Below are positions 34,853 to 41,571 of a stretch of 64,000 nt of DNA, one piece after another. Numbering within the stretch: position 1 is the first letter of the stretch; each line of letters starts with the position of its first letter. Below the pieces are notes generated by a model. The model was not told the DNA's origin. It did not search any database and was given only the letters and a program-made list of their open reading frames with translations. Both the position numbers and the translations under genes were made by a program. This DNA is from Thermodesulfobacteriota bacterium (lineage in GTDB: Bacteria > Desulfobacterota > Desulfobacteria > Desulfobacterales > Desulfosudaceae): contig JBFMDX010000002.1 of NCBI GenBank assembly GCA_040753795.1, forward strand, positions 1-64,000. The letters are read 5' to 3'.

Positions 34853-36505
34853 ATGTTTAAAACAGACCAGCCCAGTTACGAAGCTTTGAAAAATCGGGTC
34901 AGAGAACTCGAAAAAACCGAAAAAGAACTCAAGCAGTCCCTCCAGGCCCTTTCCCATAATCAGGAGATGCTGTCCCGGACGGAAAGCGTGGCCGAGGTCG
35001 GCAGTTGGGAATGGGATATCGCCACGGACAAGGTTATCTGGTCGGAGGGACTTTACCGTCTTTTTCGGCTGGATCCAGCCGAAAAGCCCGGCCGCTGGTC
35101 CGAGCATGGCGGTTACACCCATCCGGAGGACATGGCCCGGCTGCGGCAGGCCGGCCTGACGGCCAAAGAAGGCGGCACGCCCTATGAAATGGAGATCCGG
35201 ACTTATCGCAAGGACGGCGAGCCCCGCTGGTGCCTGGCCCGTGGGTTTCCGGAAAAAGACGCGGACGGCCGGATCTTCCGGCTTTACGGGACGGTACAGG
35301 ATATTACTGCGCGCAAAAGAGCCGAGGCGGAAAAAGCGCGCCTGGAGGAGCAGTTTTATCAATCCCAGAAACTGGAATCCATCGGTCGCCTGGCCGGCGG
35401 TGCCGCTCACGATTTGAATAACCTCCTGACGCCGATTCTCGGTTATGGAGAACTGCTTCGGGATCAGATGGAGTCCGATGATCGCCGCCGGCAGGCAATC
35501 GAGGTCATCCTTCAAGCAGGTCGGCGGGCGAGCGATCTGGTCCGGCAATTGCTGGCTTTCAGCCGCAGGCAGCCCTTGGAATTCCGGCCGGTGGATGTGA
35601 ACGTTCTGCTGACCGGATTTGAAAAGCTGCTGCGACGGACGATCCGGGAGGACATTATCATCCGCATGAATCTGGCCGATCGTCTACCCTGCATTAAAGG
35701 AGACCATGGCCAGCTGGAACAGGTCGTCATGAATATGGTTCTTAATGCCCAGGACGCCATGAACGGGGGTGGAGAGTTAACCATAACAACTGCGACCGAC
35801 GAACTGAAAGGCGGAGAGGCCGACCGGTGCCCGGACATTCTTCCCGGCACATACGTCAAGCTGATGATTCAAGATACCGGTTGCGGTATGGACGACACGG
35901 TCCGGTCGCATCTTTTCGAGCCGTTTTATACAACCAAAGGGGTGGGCCGGGGAACCGGCCTGGGCCTTTCCTCCGCCTATGGCATTGTCAAGCAGCACGG
36001 CGGTGATATCCAGGTGGACAGCCATGTCGGTCGGGGCACCACCTTTAGCGTTTTTTTGCCCGTCACCCATGAGACGGCCGGCGTTTCCGCGGCTCTGGTC
36101 GAGGCGTTGGGCGCTGAAGCGTTGCCGGCCCCGGGCGGTTCGGAAACAATCCTGCTGGTGGAGGATGAAGAGCATTTGCGCCAGATGTCGCGGCAATTGC
36201 TCGAAGCCTGGGGCTACCATGTTCTGGCGGCAGCCGGGGGCGAGGAGGCCCTGTCGGTGATGGACCGCCATGACGGCCGGATCCACCTGCTGCTGACTGA
36301 TATCATCATGCCGGGAATAAGTGGAAAAGAACTTTCCTTTCAGGCGCTTTCGCGGCGGCCCGAAGTGAAGGTGCTGTTTATGACCGGATATGCCGACGAC
36401 GTCATCGCTCCCCACGGGATGCAGGCGGAAGGCGTCCGGATCCTGCGCAAGCCCTTCAATGCCCGTGCTCTGGCCGCCAAGGTCCGGGAAACCCTGGACG
36501 GTTGA
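34853..36505 (+). CDS. hybrid sensor histidine kinase (PAS-HisKA-HATPase-REC)
   Basis: The 550-residue soluble protein starts with a short coiled coil. A PAS fold follows (SVAEVGSWEWDIATDKVIWS ... DGRIFRLYGTVQDITARKRA, about 48-160). The HisKA box is GGAAHDLNNLLTPILGY (His 186). The ATPase domain has NMVLNAQDAM, DTGCGMDD and GTGLGLSSAYGIVKQHGG. A receiver domain ends it, with LLTDIIMPG (Asp 483) and KPFNARAL. No membrane segment is present, so the signal is cytoplasmic. No response-regulator gene is adjacent. The HDLNN rather than HELRN box is common in such hybrid kinases. Confidence 0.93.
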   Translation: MFKTDQPSYEALKNRVRELEKTEKELKQSLQALSHNQEMLSRTESVAEVGSWEWDIATDKVIWSEGLYRLFRLDPAEKPGRWSEHGGYTHPEDMARLRQAGLTAKEGGTPYEMEIRTYRKDGEPRWCLARGFPEKDADGRIFRLYGTVQDITARKRAEAEKARLEEQFYQSQKLESIGRLAGGAAHDLNNLLTPILGYGELLRDQMESDDRRRQAIEVILQAGRRASDLVRQLLAFSRRQPLEFRPVDVNVLLTGFEKLLRRTIREDIIIRMNLADRLPCIKGDHGQLEQVVMNMVLNAQDAMNGGGELTITTATDELKGGEADRCPDILPGTYVKLMIQDTGCGMDDTVRSHLFEPFYTTKGVGRGTGLGLSSAYGIVKQHGGDIQVDSHVGRGTTFSVFLPVTHETAGVSAALVEALGAEALPAPGGSETILLVEDEEHLRQMSRQLLEAWGYHVLAAAGGEEALSVMDRHDGRIHLLLTDIIMPGISGKELSFQALSRRPEVKVLFMTGYADDVIAPHGMQAEGVRILRKPFNARALAAKVRETLDG

Positions 36506-36603
36506 TTCGCCTGGGCCGTCTTGCCCCTGCCGCCCTGGTTGCCGGATCCGGCCTTTCTGGTTTGACCGGGCTATCCTTATTCATATTCAGAACTGTCAGG
36601 AGA

Positions 36604-37044
36604 GATGGAGTACTTCAGCGAATTCGGCTACGCCGGCCTTTTTATGGCCGCGTTTCTGGCGGCTACTGTTTTACCGTTAAGTTCAGAGGTGGTGTTGACC
36701 GCCCTGCTGCTGAACGGCTTATCGCCGGTCGGGCTGTGCTGGTCGCGACCACTGGAAACGTGCTGGGCTCTTTGACGAACTACGCGCTGGGATATTGGGC
36801 CAGTCTGGGCGTGATAAAAAAATGGCTGAAAATGTCCGAGGAGGATTTTGTAGCGGCCGAGCGGCGTTTTGAAAAATACGGGCTGGTTTCCCTTTGTTTT
36901 GCCTGGGTCCCGGTCATCGGTGATCCCCTGACTGTTGTCGCCGGCGTATTGCGCATCCGCATGCTGTGGTTTGCGCCACTGGTTACCGCCGGCAAACTGA
37001 TCCGGTATGTCGTCATCGCTTATCTGACACTGAAAATTTCCTGA
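36604..37044 (+). pseudogene. DedA/YqaA-family membrane protein, copy 1, frameshifted
   Basis: This is a near-identical copy of the intact gene at 49270-49710. The start reads MEYFSEFGYAGLFMAAFLAA as expected. After 36736 one G is missing relative to copy 2 (GGGCTG-TGCTGG against GGGCTGGTGCTGG), which throws the frame and ends it early. The remaining ~100 residues (VLGSLTNYALGYWASLGVIK, then VPVIGDPLTVVAGVLRIRML) are read only in the other frame. It is either a real pseudogene or a sequencing/assembly error. The duplicated block spans about 36595-37072. Confidence 0.8.
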
Positions 37045-37079
37045 CCGGGTATGTCGCCAGTCGATTGGGCCGCGGAATT

Positions 37080-37279
37080 GCAAAAAGCATGTTTTTTCGC
37101 GCCGTGACCCTTTTGGGGCCGGCTGTCCTCATCCGCGGCGTTTCTCGAACTCGGGCTGCACGGGATGTTTTAAAAAGACCTGCCTTACACCCTCAGGCAG
37201 CGAGAAACGTATTTCGCGGATGATGCCACCCGGCTATTTTCCAAAAGGCTCAAAGGCGCTCACAACCACACTTTTTGCC
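37080..37279. repeat. palindrome P6, type A (forward polarity)
   Basis: GCAAAAAGCATG, TTCGCGCCGTGACCCTTTTG, CATCCGCGGCGTTTCTCG and AACTCGGGCTG pair with CCCTCAGGCAGCGAGAAACG, GCGGATGATGCC, CCAAAAGGCTCAAAGGCGCT and CTTTTTGCC. It begins just after the DedA duplication and ends two bases before the stop codon of the next gene. Confidence 0.9.
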
Positions 37280-37281
37280 AC

Positions 37282-37626
37282 TTATTGAATCGCTCGGTTT
37301 TTTCCCAAAAACAGAACGGTTACATCATCTCCGGCTTGGAAGGCCGCATAAAGCAGGTAAGGGGCGAGAAACATCATGCCACCGAAGAACGCTATGACGC
37401 CTAAGATAATACCACCGGCGGAAAACTGATGGCGCCAGGCCACCCAGATTCCGGAAAGGCTTAGAAACGTCATAAAATCAAAATTGAACTGACCGGACCA
37501 TGACATTTCGAAAATATTGGAAAAGAAAATCGGAAGAAGGTTCCACCCATGTTTGTTCGCGACCATGAGCGTGTAAGCGGTTAAGACAATCAGAAGAATG
37601 ACAAGATACACACGAAAAATCTTCAT
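37282..37626 (-). CDS. small membrane protein, accessory
   Basis: The 114-residue protein has three predicted membrane segments (VYLVILLIVLTAYTLMVA at 6-23; FDFMTFLSLSGIWVAW; GIILGVIAFFGGMMFLAPYLLY). Short polar loops (KHGWNLLPIFFSNIFEMSW) link them. I recall similar short proteins of unknown function in other bacteria but cannot name a family. TTAATCCTCC on the plus strand gives a GGAGGATTAA ribosome-binding site. The gene reads from a type-B remnant toward type-A P6 and is AT-richer than core genes. Confidence 0.72.
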   Translation of the reverse strand: MKIFRVYLVILLIVLTAYTLMVANKHGWNLLPIFFSNIFEMSWSGQFNFDFMTFLSLSGIWVAWRHQFSAGGIILGVIAFFGGMMFLAPYLLYAAFQAGDDVTVLFLGKNRAIQ

Positions 37627-37674
37627 GGTGTTAATCCTCCCTGTCTTTTATTGAGGCACAATTATATCGCCCAA

Positions 37675-37781
37675 CCTTGGGCCCGCCCAAAAAGCCCGGG
37701 GAGCGAGCCAAAACCCCTTGCCGAATGCGACCCCCTATTTGTGAATAAATTCTGCTGGTGAAAAATATAGCCTGCGGTCCT
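37675..37781. repeat. truncated type-B arm plus conserved linker
   Basis: CCCGCCCAAAAAGCCCGGGG, GAGCGAGCCAAAACCCCTT and GCCGAATGC are the distal arm of a type-B palindrome; its gene-proximal arm is gone. The linker (CCCCTATTTGTGAATAAATT, GCTGGTGAAAAATATAGC) then leads into P7. Confidence 0.75.
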
Positions 37782-38002
37782 GCAAAAAACATGCTTGCTC
37801 GCGCCGTGACCCTTTTGGGGCCGGCTGCCCTCATCCGCGGCGTTTCTCGAACTCGGGCTGTCCGGAATATTCCTGAATTATCTGCCTGCACCCTCGGACG
37901 GTAGGGGCACGGCGCGCCGTGCCCCTACGACTTTTAGCGGATGACGCCATCCGGCTATTCCCCAAAAGGCTCAGAAGCGCTCACAACCACACTTTTTGCA
38001 AC
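37782..38002. repeat. palindrome P7, type A (forward polarity), interrupted
   Basis: Type-A arms as in P4-P6. The right inner arm, normally GCGAGAAACGC after CTCGGACA, is replaced by a 28-bp perfect palindrome (37901-37928) and GACTTTTA before GCGGATGACGCC resumes. It was evidently hit by a second, smaller repeat. The sequence 38003-38124 after it holds no recognisable feature. Confidence 0.88.
37901..37928. repeat. short GGGGC hairpin repeat nested in P7
   Basis: GTAGGGGCACGGCG pairs perfectly with CGCCGTGCCCCTAC with no loop. It is a relative of the hairpin at 19839. Confidence 0.85.
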
Positions 38003-38124
38003 GGCGGCAACCAAAGGAGCTAGTGTTACTGCCTTAAAGACGGTTAATGTTCAAAATTCTCCCCGGTTAATCAATACGCGCCCACCCTGGCTGTCCTTAA
38101 TGCGTTTCCTGGTTTTATTAACTG

Positions 38125-38412
38125 TTACTTATTCTTATCTTCAATTGGTACAAATATTCCGAGAACCATAATAATATCAACAAGCGCGGCAAAGATCGGT
38201 ACTAGAATGTAACCAGCTACTAACCCTATAAAACCTATTATAAATAGGAGTACATGAATCTTTTTGCTTACAAATTTTTTATCTCCCGTTTTTTTAACAC
38301 TTAGTTCTTGAAGTGAGTTATTGCTTAATTCATTTAATCCTCGACCACATGCGCATGTTCTTTGAGAATCATCTGAATTTTCAAGCCCGCAAGAAGGGCA
38401 TATCCAAGCCAC
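38125..38412 (-). CDS. zinc-ribbon membrane protein, accessory
   Basis: The 95-residue protein starts WICPSCGLENSDDSQRTCACG, a CxxC...CxC zinc-ribbon-like motif (Cys 5, 8, 19 and 21). A charged stretch (SVKKTGDKKFVSKK) and two membrane segments (IHVLLFIIGFIGLVAGYILV and PIFAALVDIIMVLGIFV) follow. I cannot assign a function. It is a typical small accessory protein, AT-rich, lying between P7 and P8 and reading from B toward A. Confidence 0.72.
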   Translation of the reverse strand: MAWICPSCGLENSDDSQRTCACGRGLNELSNNSLQELSVKKTGDKKFVSKKIHVLLFIIGFIGLVAGYILVPIFAALVDIIMVLGIFVPIEDKNK

Positions 38413-38490
38413 TAATTTCTTCTAAATATCTTTATGCTTAACATTGAAAATTTATAGAACTTTTTCCACCTATTCTCATAATAAAACCGC

Positions 38491-38699
38491 CGCATTCGGG
38501 AAAGGGGTTTTGGTGAGCGACCTGCGGGCATTTTGGGAGCCAAGGGCTCAAGGTTTCCGGCGTAAAGAATTTCTCGCTGCCTGAGGGTGAAGCCCGGACA
38601 TTTCATGACCAGTTGAACAGCCCGAGTTCGAGAAATTCAGCCGGAATCCTTGAGCCCGCCCAAAAGCCCGGGGAGCGAACAAAATCCCCTTCCGAATGC
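38491..38699. repeat. palindrome P8, type B (reverse polarity)
   Basis: GCATTCGGGAAAGGGGTTTT, GTGAGCGACCTGCGGGCATT, GGGCTCAAGGTTTCCGGCG and GAATTTCTCGCTGCCTGAGG pair with CCCGAGTTCGAGAAATTC, CCGGAATCCTTGAGCCCG, GCCCGGGGAGCGAAC and CCCCTTCCGAATGC. A conserved leader (CCACCTATT...AAAACCGCC) lies between it and the gene at 38125-38412. Confidence 0.9.
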
Positions 38700-38751
38700 T
38701 ACCCCCTATTTGTGAATAATTTTTGCTGGTGGAGAATATAGCATGCTGTCC
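38700..38751. repeat. conserved linker between B and A elements
   Basis: ACCCCCTATTTGTGAATAAT, TTTGCTGGTGGAGAATATAG and CATGCTGTCCT form a ~55-bp segment. It also occurs, nearly unchanged, at 34437-34494, 37729-37781 and 40471-40523, always joining a type-B end to a type-A start. Confidence 0.8.
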
Positions 38752-38953
38752 TGCAAAAAGCATGCTTGCTCGCGCCGTGACCCTTTTGGGGCCGGCTGCC
38801 CTCATCCGCGGCGTTTCTCGAACTCGGACTGCACGGGATGTTTTAAAAAGACCTGCCTTACACCCTCAGACAGCGAGAAACGCATTTCGCGGATGACGCC
38901 ACCCGGCTATTTCCCAAAAGGCTCAAAGGCGCTCATAATCACACTTTTTGCAA
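38752..38953. repeat. palindrome P9, type A (forward polarity)
   Basis: GCAAAAAGCATGCTTG, CGCGCCGTGACCCTTTTGGG and TTTCTCGAACTCGGACTG pair with CCCTCAGACAGCGAGAAACG, GCGGATGACGCCACCCGG, AAAGGCTCAAAGGCGCTCA and CTTTTTGC. The short stretch to 39044 holds nothing I recognise. Confidence 0.9.
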
Positions 38954-39044
38954 GGTCAGCAGTCATAAGTAGCCGGGGCTCCCATCGGATTGATTAAAGA
39001 TGGTTTAAGCGTTATGGGTTAATTCCCCGTAGCTTGCGGCTGGG

Positions 39045-39392
39045 TCATTCCTTTTTATCTTGCACAATAACAACCTTTTGGCCTTTCTCTATGATGCCAA
39101 AGCCTTCTTTTTTCAATTCCTCTATAAAAATATTGTAAAGCTCATCTTTGGTTACACTTTTTTGGGTCTTAAGCGTTAAATTTCCTTTCACGCCGTTATC
39201 CAGCTCAAACTTCTTTCTAGTCCATTCGCTCATTGTTGTTGCCAATACTGCGAGATCGACATCTTGAAGATCAAGATTATAAAGTTCTTCGGCGTTTGTT
39301 GAAAGCGTCTCTTCTGCATAACAATAGTTTTTACCTATAAAACCAGAAGCGAGGAGCATATAACAGATTAAGATCACAATTCGTTTTGCCAA
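39045..39392 (-). CDS. small secreted protein with secretin N0/STN-like domain
   Basis: A signal peptide (IVILICYMLLASGFIGKNYC...YAEE) is followed by ELYNLDLQDVDLAVLATTMS, then WTRKKFELDNGVKGNLTLKT, then KSVTKDELYNIFIEELKKEG and GFGIIEKGQKVVIVQ. This pattern is that of the N0 (STN) domain at the front of GspD-type secretins and TonB receptors. The 115-residue protein consists of this domain alone, without a barrel, and would be periplasmic. Whether it works with a secretin elsewhere is unknown. It lies between P9 and P10. Confidence 0.75.
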   Translation of the reverse strand: MAKRIVILICYMLLASGFIGKNYCYAEETLSTNAEELYNLDLQDVDLAVLATTMSEWTRKKFELDNGVKGNLTLKTQKSVTKDELYNIFIEELKKEGFGIIEKGQKVVIVQDKKE

Positions 39393-39479
39393 TTTAATTC
39401 TCCATTTTATTTTAGCAAGTTGGACTTAATATTGTAATCAAGCAGAAAGGTTCCCACCTGTTAGAATCAAAAACCCGCC

Positions 39480-39686
39480 GCATTCGGGAAAGGGGTTTGG
39501 TGAGCGACCTGCGGGTATTTTGGAAGACAAGGGCTCAAGGTTTCCGGCGTAAAGAATTTCTCGCTGTCTGAGGGTGGATTCCGGACACTCATGACCAGTT
39601 GAACAGCCCGAGTTCGAGAAATTCAGCCGGAATCCTTGAGCCCGCCCAAAATGCCCTGGGAGCGAACCCAAACCCCTTCTGAATGC
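39480..39686. repeat. palindrome P10, type B (reverse polarity)
   Basis: GCATTCGGGAAAGGGGTTTG, GTGAGCGACCTGCGGG, TTTCCGGCGTAAAGAATTTC and TCGCTGTCTGAGGGTG pair with CCCGAGTTCGAGAAATTC, GGAATCCTTGAGCCCGCCC and GGAGCGAACCCAAACCCCTT. The leader GCAGAAAGGTTCCCACCTG lies on its gene side. No linker or A element follows; the stretch to 39761 contains nothing else recognisable. Confidence 0.9.
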
Positions 39687-39761
39687 GCCCCGTAAAAGCA
39701 TTTCCATTCCAATCCCATTAGTATAATTTGTTAATTGAATTTACAGTTTATGCGCCAAGGG

Positions 39762-40022
39762 TCAGGCTGCGGGCTGTTCTTTTGTATCCCAACCAGGAAA
39801 TACGAGTACCGCAGGATGGCATTTCAGCGCTCTGGCAAGAACTTTTGCCCGTTCAACACCAAGCTGGATGCGGTCGTTTTCTATAGCAGAAATGGTAGAT
39901 TGAGGAATGCCGGTCAATTCAGCCAGCCCATTCTGGCTTAATTCCTGAAGCTCTCGGATAATCCGTACGGATTCTCCTACGGAAACATTTATGTTTTTTT
40001 TTGCAAGGCTGTAATCTTTCAT
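39762..40022 (-). CDS. XRE-family antitoxin (HigA-like order)
   Basis: The 86-residue protein carries a helix-turn-helix: VRIIRELQELSQNGLAELTG, then IPQSTISAIENDRIQLGVER and AKVLARALKCHPAVLVFP. This is the Cro/C1 fold of HigA-type antitoxins. I take ATG 40022, preceded by AGGAGA. The frame extends upstream into the toxin gene but has no reason to start there. It lies one base after the toxin gene, giving toxin-first order as in higBA loci, and should repress the promoter at 40312-40340. Confidence 0.9.
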   Translation of the reverse strand: MKDYSLAKKNINVSVGESVRIIRELQELSQNGLAELTGIPQSTISAIENDRIQLGVERAKVLARALKCHPAVLVFPGWDTKEQPAA

Positions 40023-40023
40023 A

Positions 40024-40305
40024 TCACTTTCTCCTGTAATCGTGGGCGGTGATGTCAATCACCTCCACGAAAATTTTGTCGCTCTCAACCCGATAAATTA
40101 TACGATACTGAAGTCCGAGGCGCGATGACCGGTGCCCAACCCACTGTCCACTCAACGCCTCATCATGAAAGCCTTTAATCAAGCGTAATCCGTCAGGCCC
40201 GGAAATGGCAACGATGTCTTTCCATTTTTCGTATCGTTTCAACGTCTCTTGAGGCAGGCGGGGTAATTTTCGAGACGCGTTTCGGTGTTCATAAATAATC
40301 CACAT
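40024..40305 (-). CDS. RelE/StbE-family mRNA interferase toxin
   Basis: The 93-residue protein reads MWIIYEHRNASRKLPRLP, LKRYEKWKDIVAISGPDGLR, FHDEALSGQWVGHRSSRLGL and QYRIIYRVESDKIFVEVIDI, then TAHDYRR. This is a RelE/ParE-fold pattern often paired with an XRE antitoxin. Expected role: ribosome-dependent mRNA cleavage when the antitoxin is lost. It is the first gene of the pair and starts seven bases after the -10 box. The unit lies between P10 and a shortened type-B element. Confidence 0.9.
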   Translation of the reverse strand: MWIIYEHRNASRKLPRLPQETLKRYEKWKDIVAISGPDGLRLIKGFHDEALSGQWVGHRSSRLGLQYRIIYRVESDKIFVEVIDITAHDYRRK

Positions 40306-40311
40306 ACTAAA

Positions 40312-40340
40312 TATATACTATACGATATATGATATGTCAA
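40312..40340 (-). promoter_or_regulatory. promoter of the RelE/XRE pair
   Basis: On the minus strand TTGACA (40340-40335) and TATATA (40317-40312) are 17 bases apart. The AT-rich spacer has ATATCGTATAG-type repeats that may bind the XRE antitoxin. The message would have almost no leader before ATG 40305. Confidence 0.6.
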
Positions 40341-40399
40341 TAAACATTTAACAGGCTAACAATGTAGCTGGATAGAAGGGCTTTCGCCTATACAGACCG

Positions 40400-40523
40400 C
40401 CGCACTCGAAAAGGGGTTTTGTGAGCGTCCAAAATGGCCGGGGAGCGAACCCAAACCCTTTGCCGAATGCGATCCCCTATTTGTGAATAAACTTTGCTGG
40501 TGGAGAATATAGCCTGCGGTCCC
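40400..40523. repeat. collapsed type-B element plus conserved linker
   Basis: GCCGCACTCGAAAAGGGGTT and GTGAGCG are joined directly to TCCAAAATGGCCGGGGAGCG and CCTTTGCCGAATGC. Both outer ends of a type-B palindrome remain, but its centre and inner arms are deleted. The linker (CCCCTATTTGTGAATAAACT, TGCTGGTGGAGAATATAGC) follows and runs into P11. Confidence 0.8.
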
Positions 40524-40723
40524 GCAAAAGGTATGTTTGCTCGCGCCGTGACCCTTTTGGGGCCGGCTGACCTCATCCGCGGCGTTTCTCGAACTCGGGC
40601 TGCACCGAATATTTTTGAAAGACCTGCCTGCACCCTCGGACAGCGATAAACGCATTTCGCGGATGACGCCACCCGGCTGTTTCCCAAAAGGCTCAAAGGC
40701 GCTCACAACCACACTTTTTGCAA
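40524..40723. repeat. palindrome P11, type A (forward polarity)
   Basis: GCAAAAGGTATGTTTGCTCG, CCGTGACCCTTTTGGGGCCG and TTTCTCGAACTCGGGCTG pair with CCCTCGGACAGCGATAAACG, GCGGATGACGCCACCCGG, AAAAGGCTCAAAGGCGCTCA and CTTTTTGC. The stretch to 40796 holds nothing I recognise. Confidence 0.9.
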
Positions 40724-40796
40724 CGCAAAGATTACCGGCTGGTACTCAGCGGCAGCGTATCACCAGTCCGCGTATAGCGACAGGTTATATGCTTTT

Positions 40797-41243
40797 TTAG
40801 CACCCACAGTCGCCAAAAAGGTCCATTGTTTCAACTTTTCCTGCCTTATCAATTGTCAGTTTTGTCTTGAATCTTGTGACTTCACATCCACCCTCAGATC
40901 CATTAGGGCAGACAAAAGTAATCGTATTAAAAAAATGAAGGTTTATATCTTTGTATCTAAATTGTTGGGAAAAGGTATCACCAATTTTGGGTTTATCAGG
41001 GATTTGTTCAATTTTGATGGGTTCAAGCTTAATAAGTTCGCCTGAAATGTATACTTTTGGATTTTCATAATTTGGTTCTGATTGAAAAACAAATTTATAA
41101 GGAGCTGAATCGTTGAGTCGGTAACTACAACCACAACCATATTCGATTTGAGTATTTGGGATAGGGAGAATAATGCTCTCTGCGAATGAAGTCGTAGCAG
41201 ATAACCATAACAACGTAAATTGGAGTATTGTGACTAATTTCAT
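40797..41243 (-). CDS. hypothetical secreted protein, Cys-rich ends
   Basis: The 148-residue protein has a signal peptide (LVTILQFTLLWLSATTSFAE). The mature part has paired Cys at both ends (YGCGCSYRL near 37-45; FGDCGC at the very C-terminus) and one middle pair (FVCPNGSEGGCEV). These suggest disulfides in the periplasm. I know no family. Another ATG four codons upstream (41255) is possible. The frame runs on to 41423 through palindrome P12, which is not coding. It is AT-rich and sits between P11 and P12. Confidence 0.7.
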   Translation of the reverse strand: MKLVTILQFTLLWLSATTSFAESIILPIPNTQIEYGCGCSYRLNDSAPYKFVFQSEPNYENPKVYISGELIKLEPIKIEQIPDKPKIGDTFSQQFRYKDINLHFFNTITFVCPNGSEGGCEVTRFKTKLTIDKAGKVETMDLFGDCGC

Positions 41244-41309
41244 ATTCTTTTGCATATAACATAATAATTGGGCAGAAGGGTCTCCACCTGTTTGTATATT
41301 AAAACCGCC

Positions 41310-41517
41310 GCATTCGGGAAAGGGGTTTTGTGAGCGACCTGCGGGCATTTTGGGAGACAAGGGCTCAAGGATTCCGGCGTCAAGAATTTCTCGCTGTCTG
41401 AGGGTGAAGCCCGGACACTTCATGACCTGTTGAACAGCCCGAGTTCGAGAAATTCAGCCGGAATCATTGAACCCGCCCAAAATGCCCGGGGAGCGAACCC
41501 AAACCCCTTCCGAATGC
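41310..41517. repeat. palindrome P12, type B (reverse polarity)
   Basis: GCATTCGGGAAAGGGGTTTT, GTGAGCGACCTGCGGGCATT, GGCTCAAGGATTCCGGCG and GAATTTCTCGCTGTCTGAGG pair with CCCGAGTTCGAGAAATTC, CCGGAATCATTGAACCCG, GCCCGGGGAGCGAACCC and CCTTCCGAATGC. The leader GGGCAGAAGGGTCTCCACCT is on its gene side. Confidence 0.9.
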
Positions 41518-41538
41518 AACCATTTTTAATTGCTCTGG

Positions 41539-41561
41539 ATCACCCGGTCAAGCCGGGTGAT
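41539..41561. repeat. short hairpin repeat (CCCGG type)
   Basis: ATCACCCGG-TCAAG-CCGGGTGAT is a perfect 9-bp stem ten bases before the stop codon of the next minus-strand gene. It is related to the hairpin at 20591 and may act as a terminator for the operon 41572-49033. Confidence 0.7.
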
Positions 41562-41571
41562 GACGAAATTT

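Noticed and set aside
36502-36735. A separate start for the DedA copy-1 frame at 36502
   Set aside because: Comparison with copy 2 shows that the true start is at 36604 in another frame, and the longer frame arises only through the frameshift.
41244-41423. N-terminal extension of the secreted-protein gene through P12
   Set aside because: The open frame is a by-product of palindrome P12; similar frames appear in every type-B copy. A signal peptide starts at 41243.
33535-41517. CRISPR array
   Set aside because: The repeats are ~200-bp palindromes separated by genes, not short repeats with uniform spacers, and no cas gene is present.
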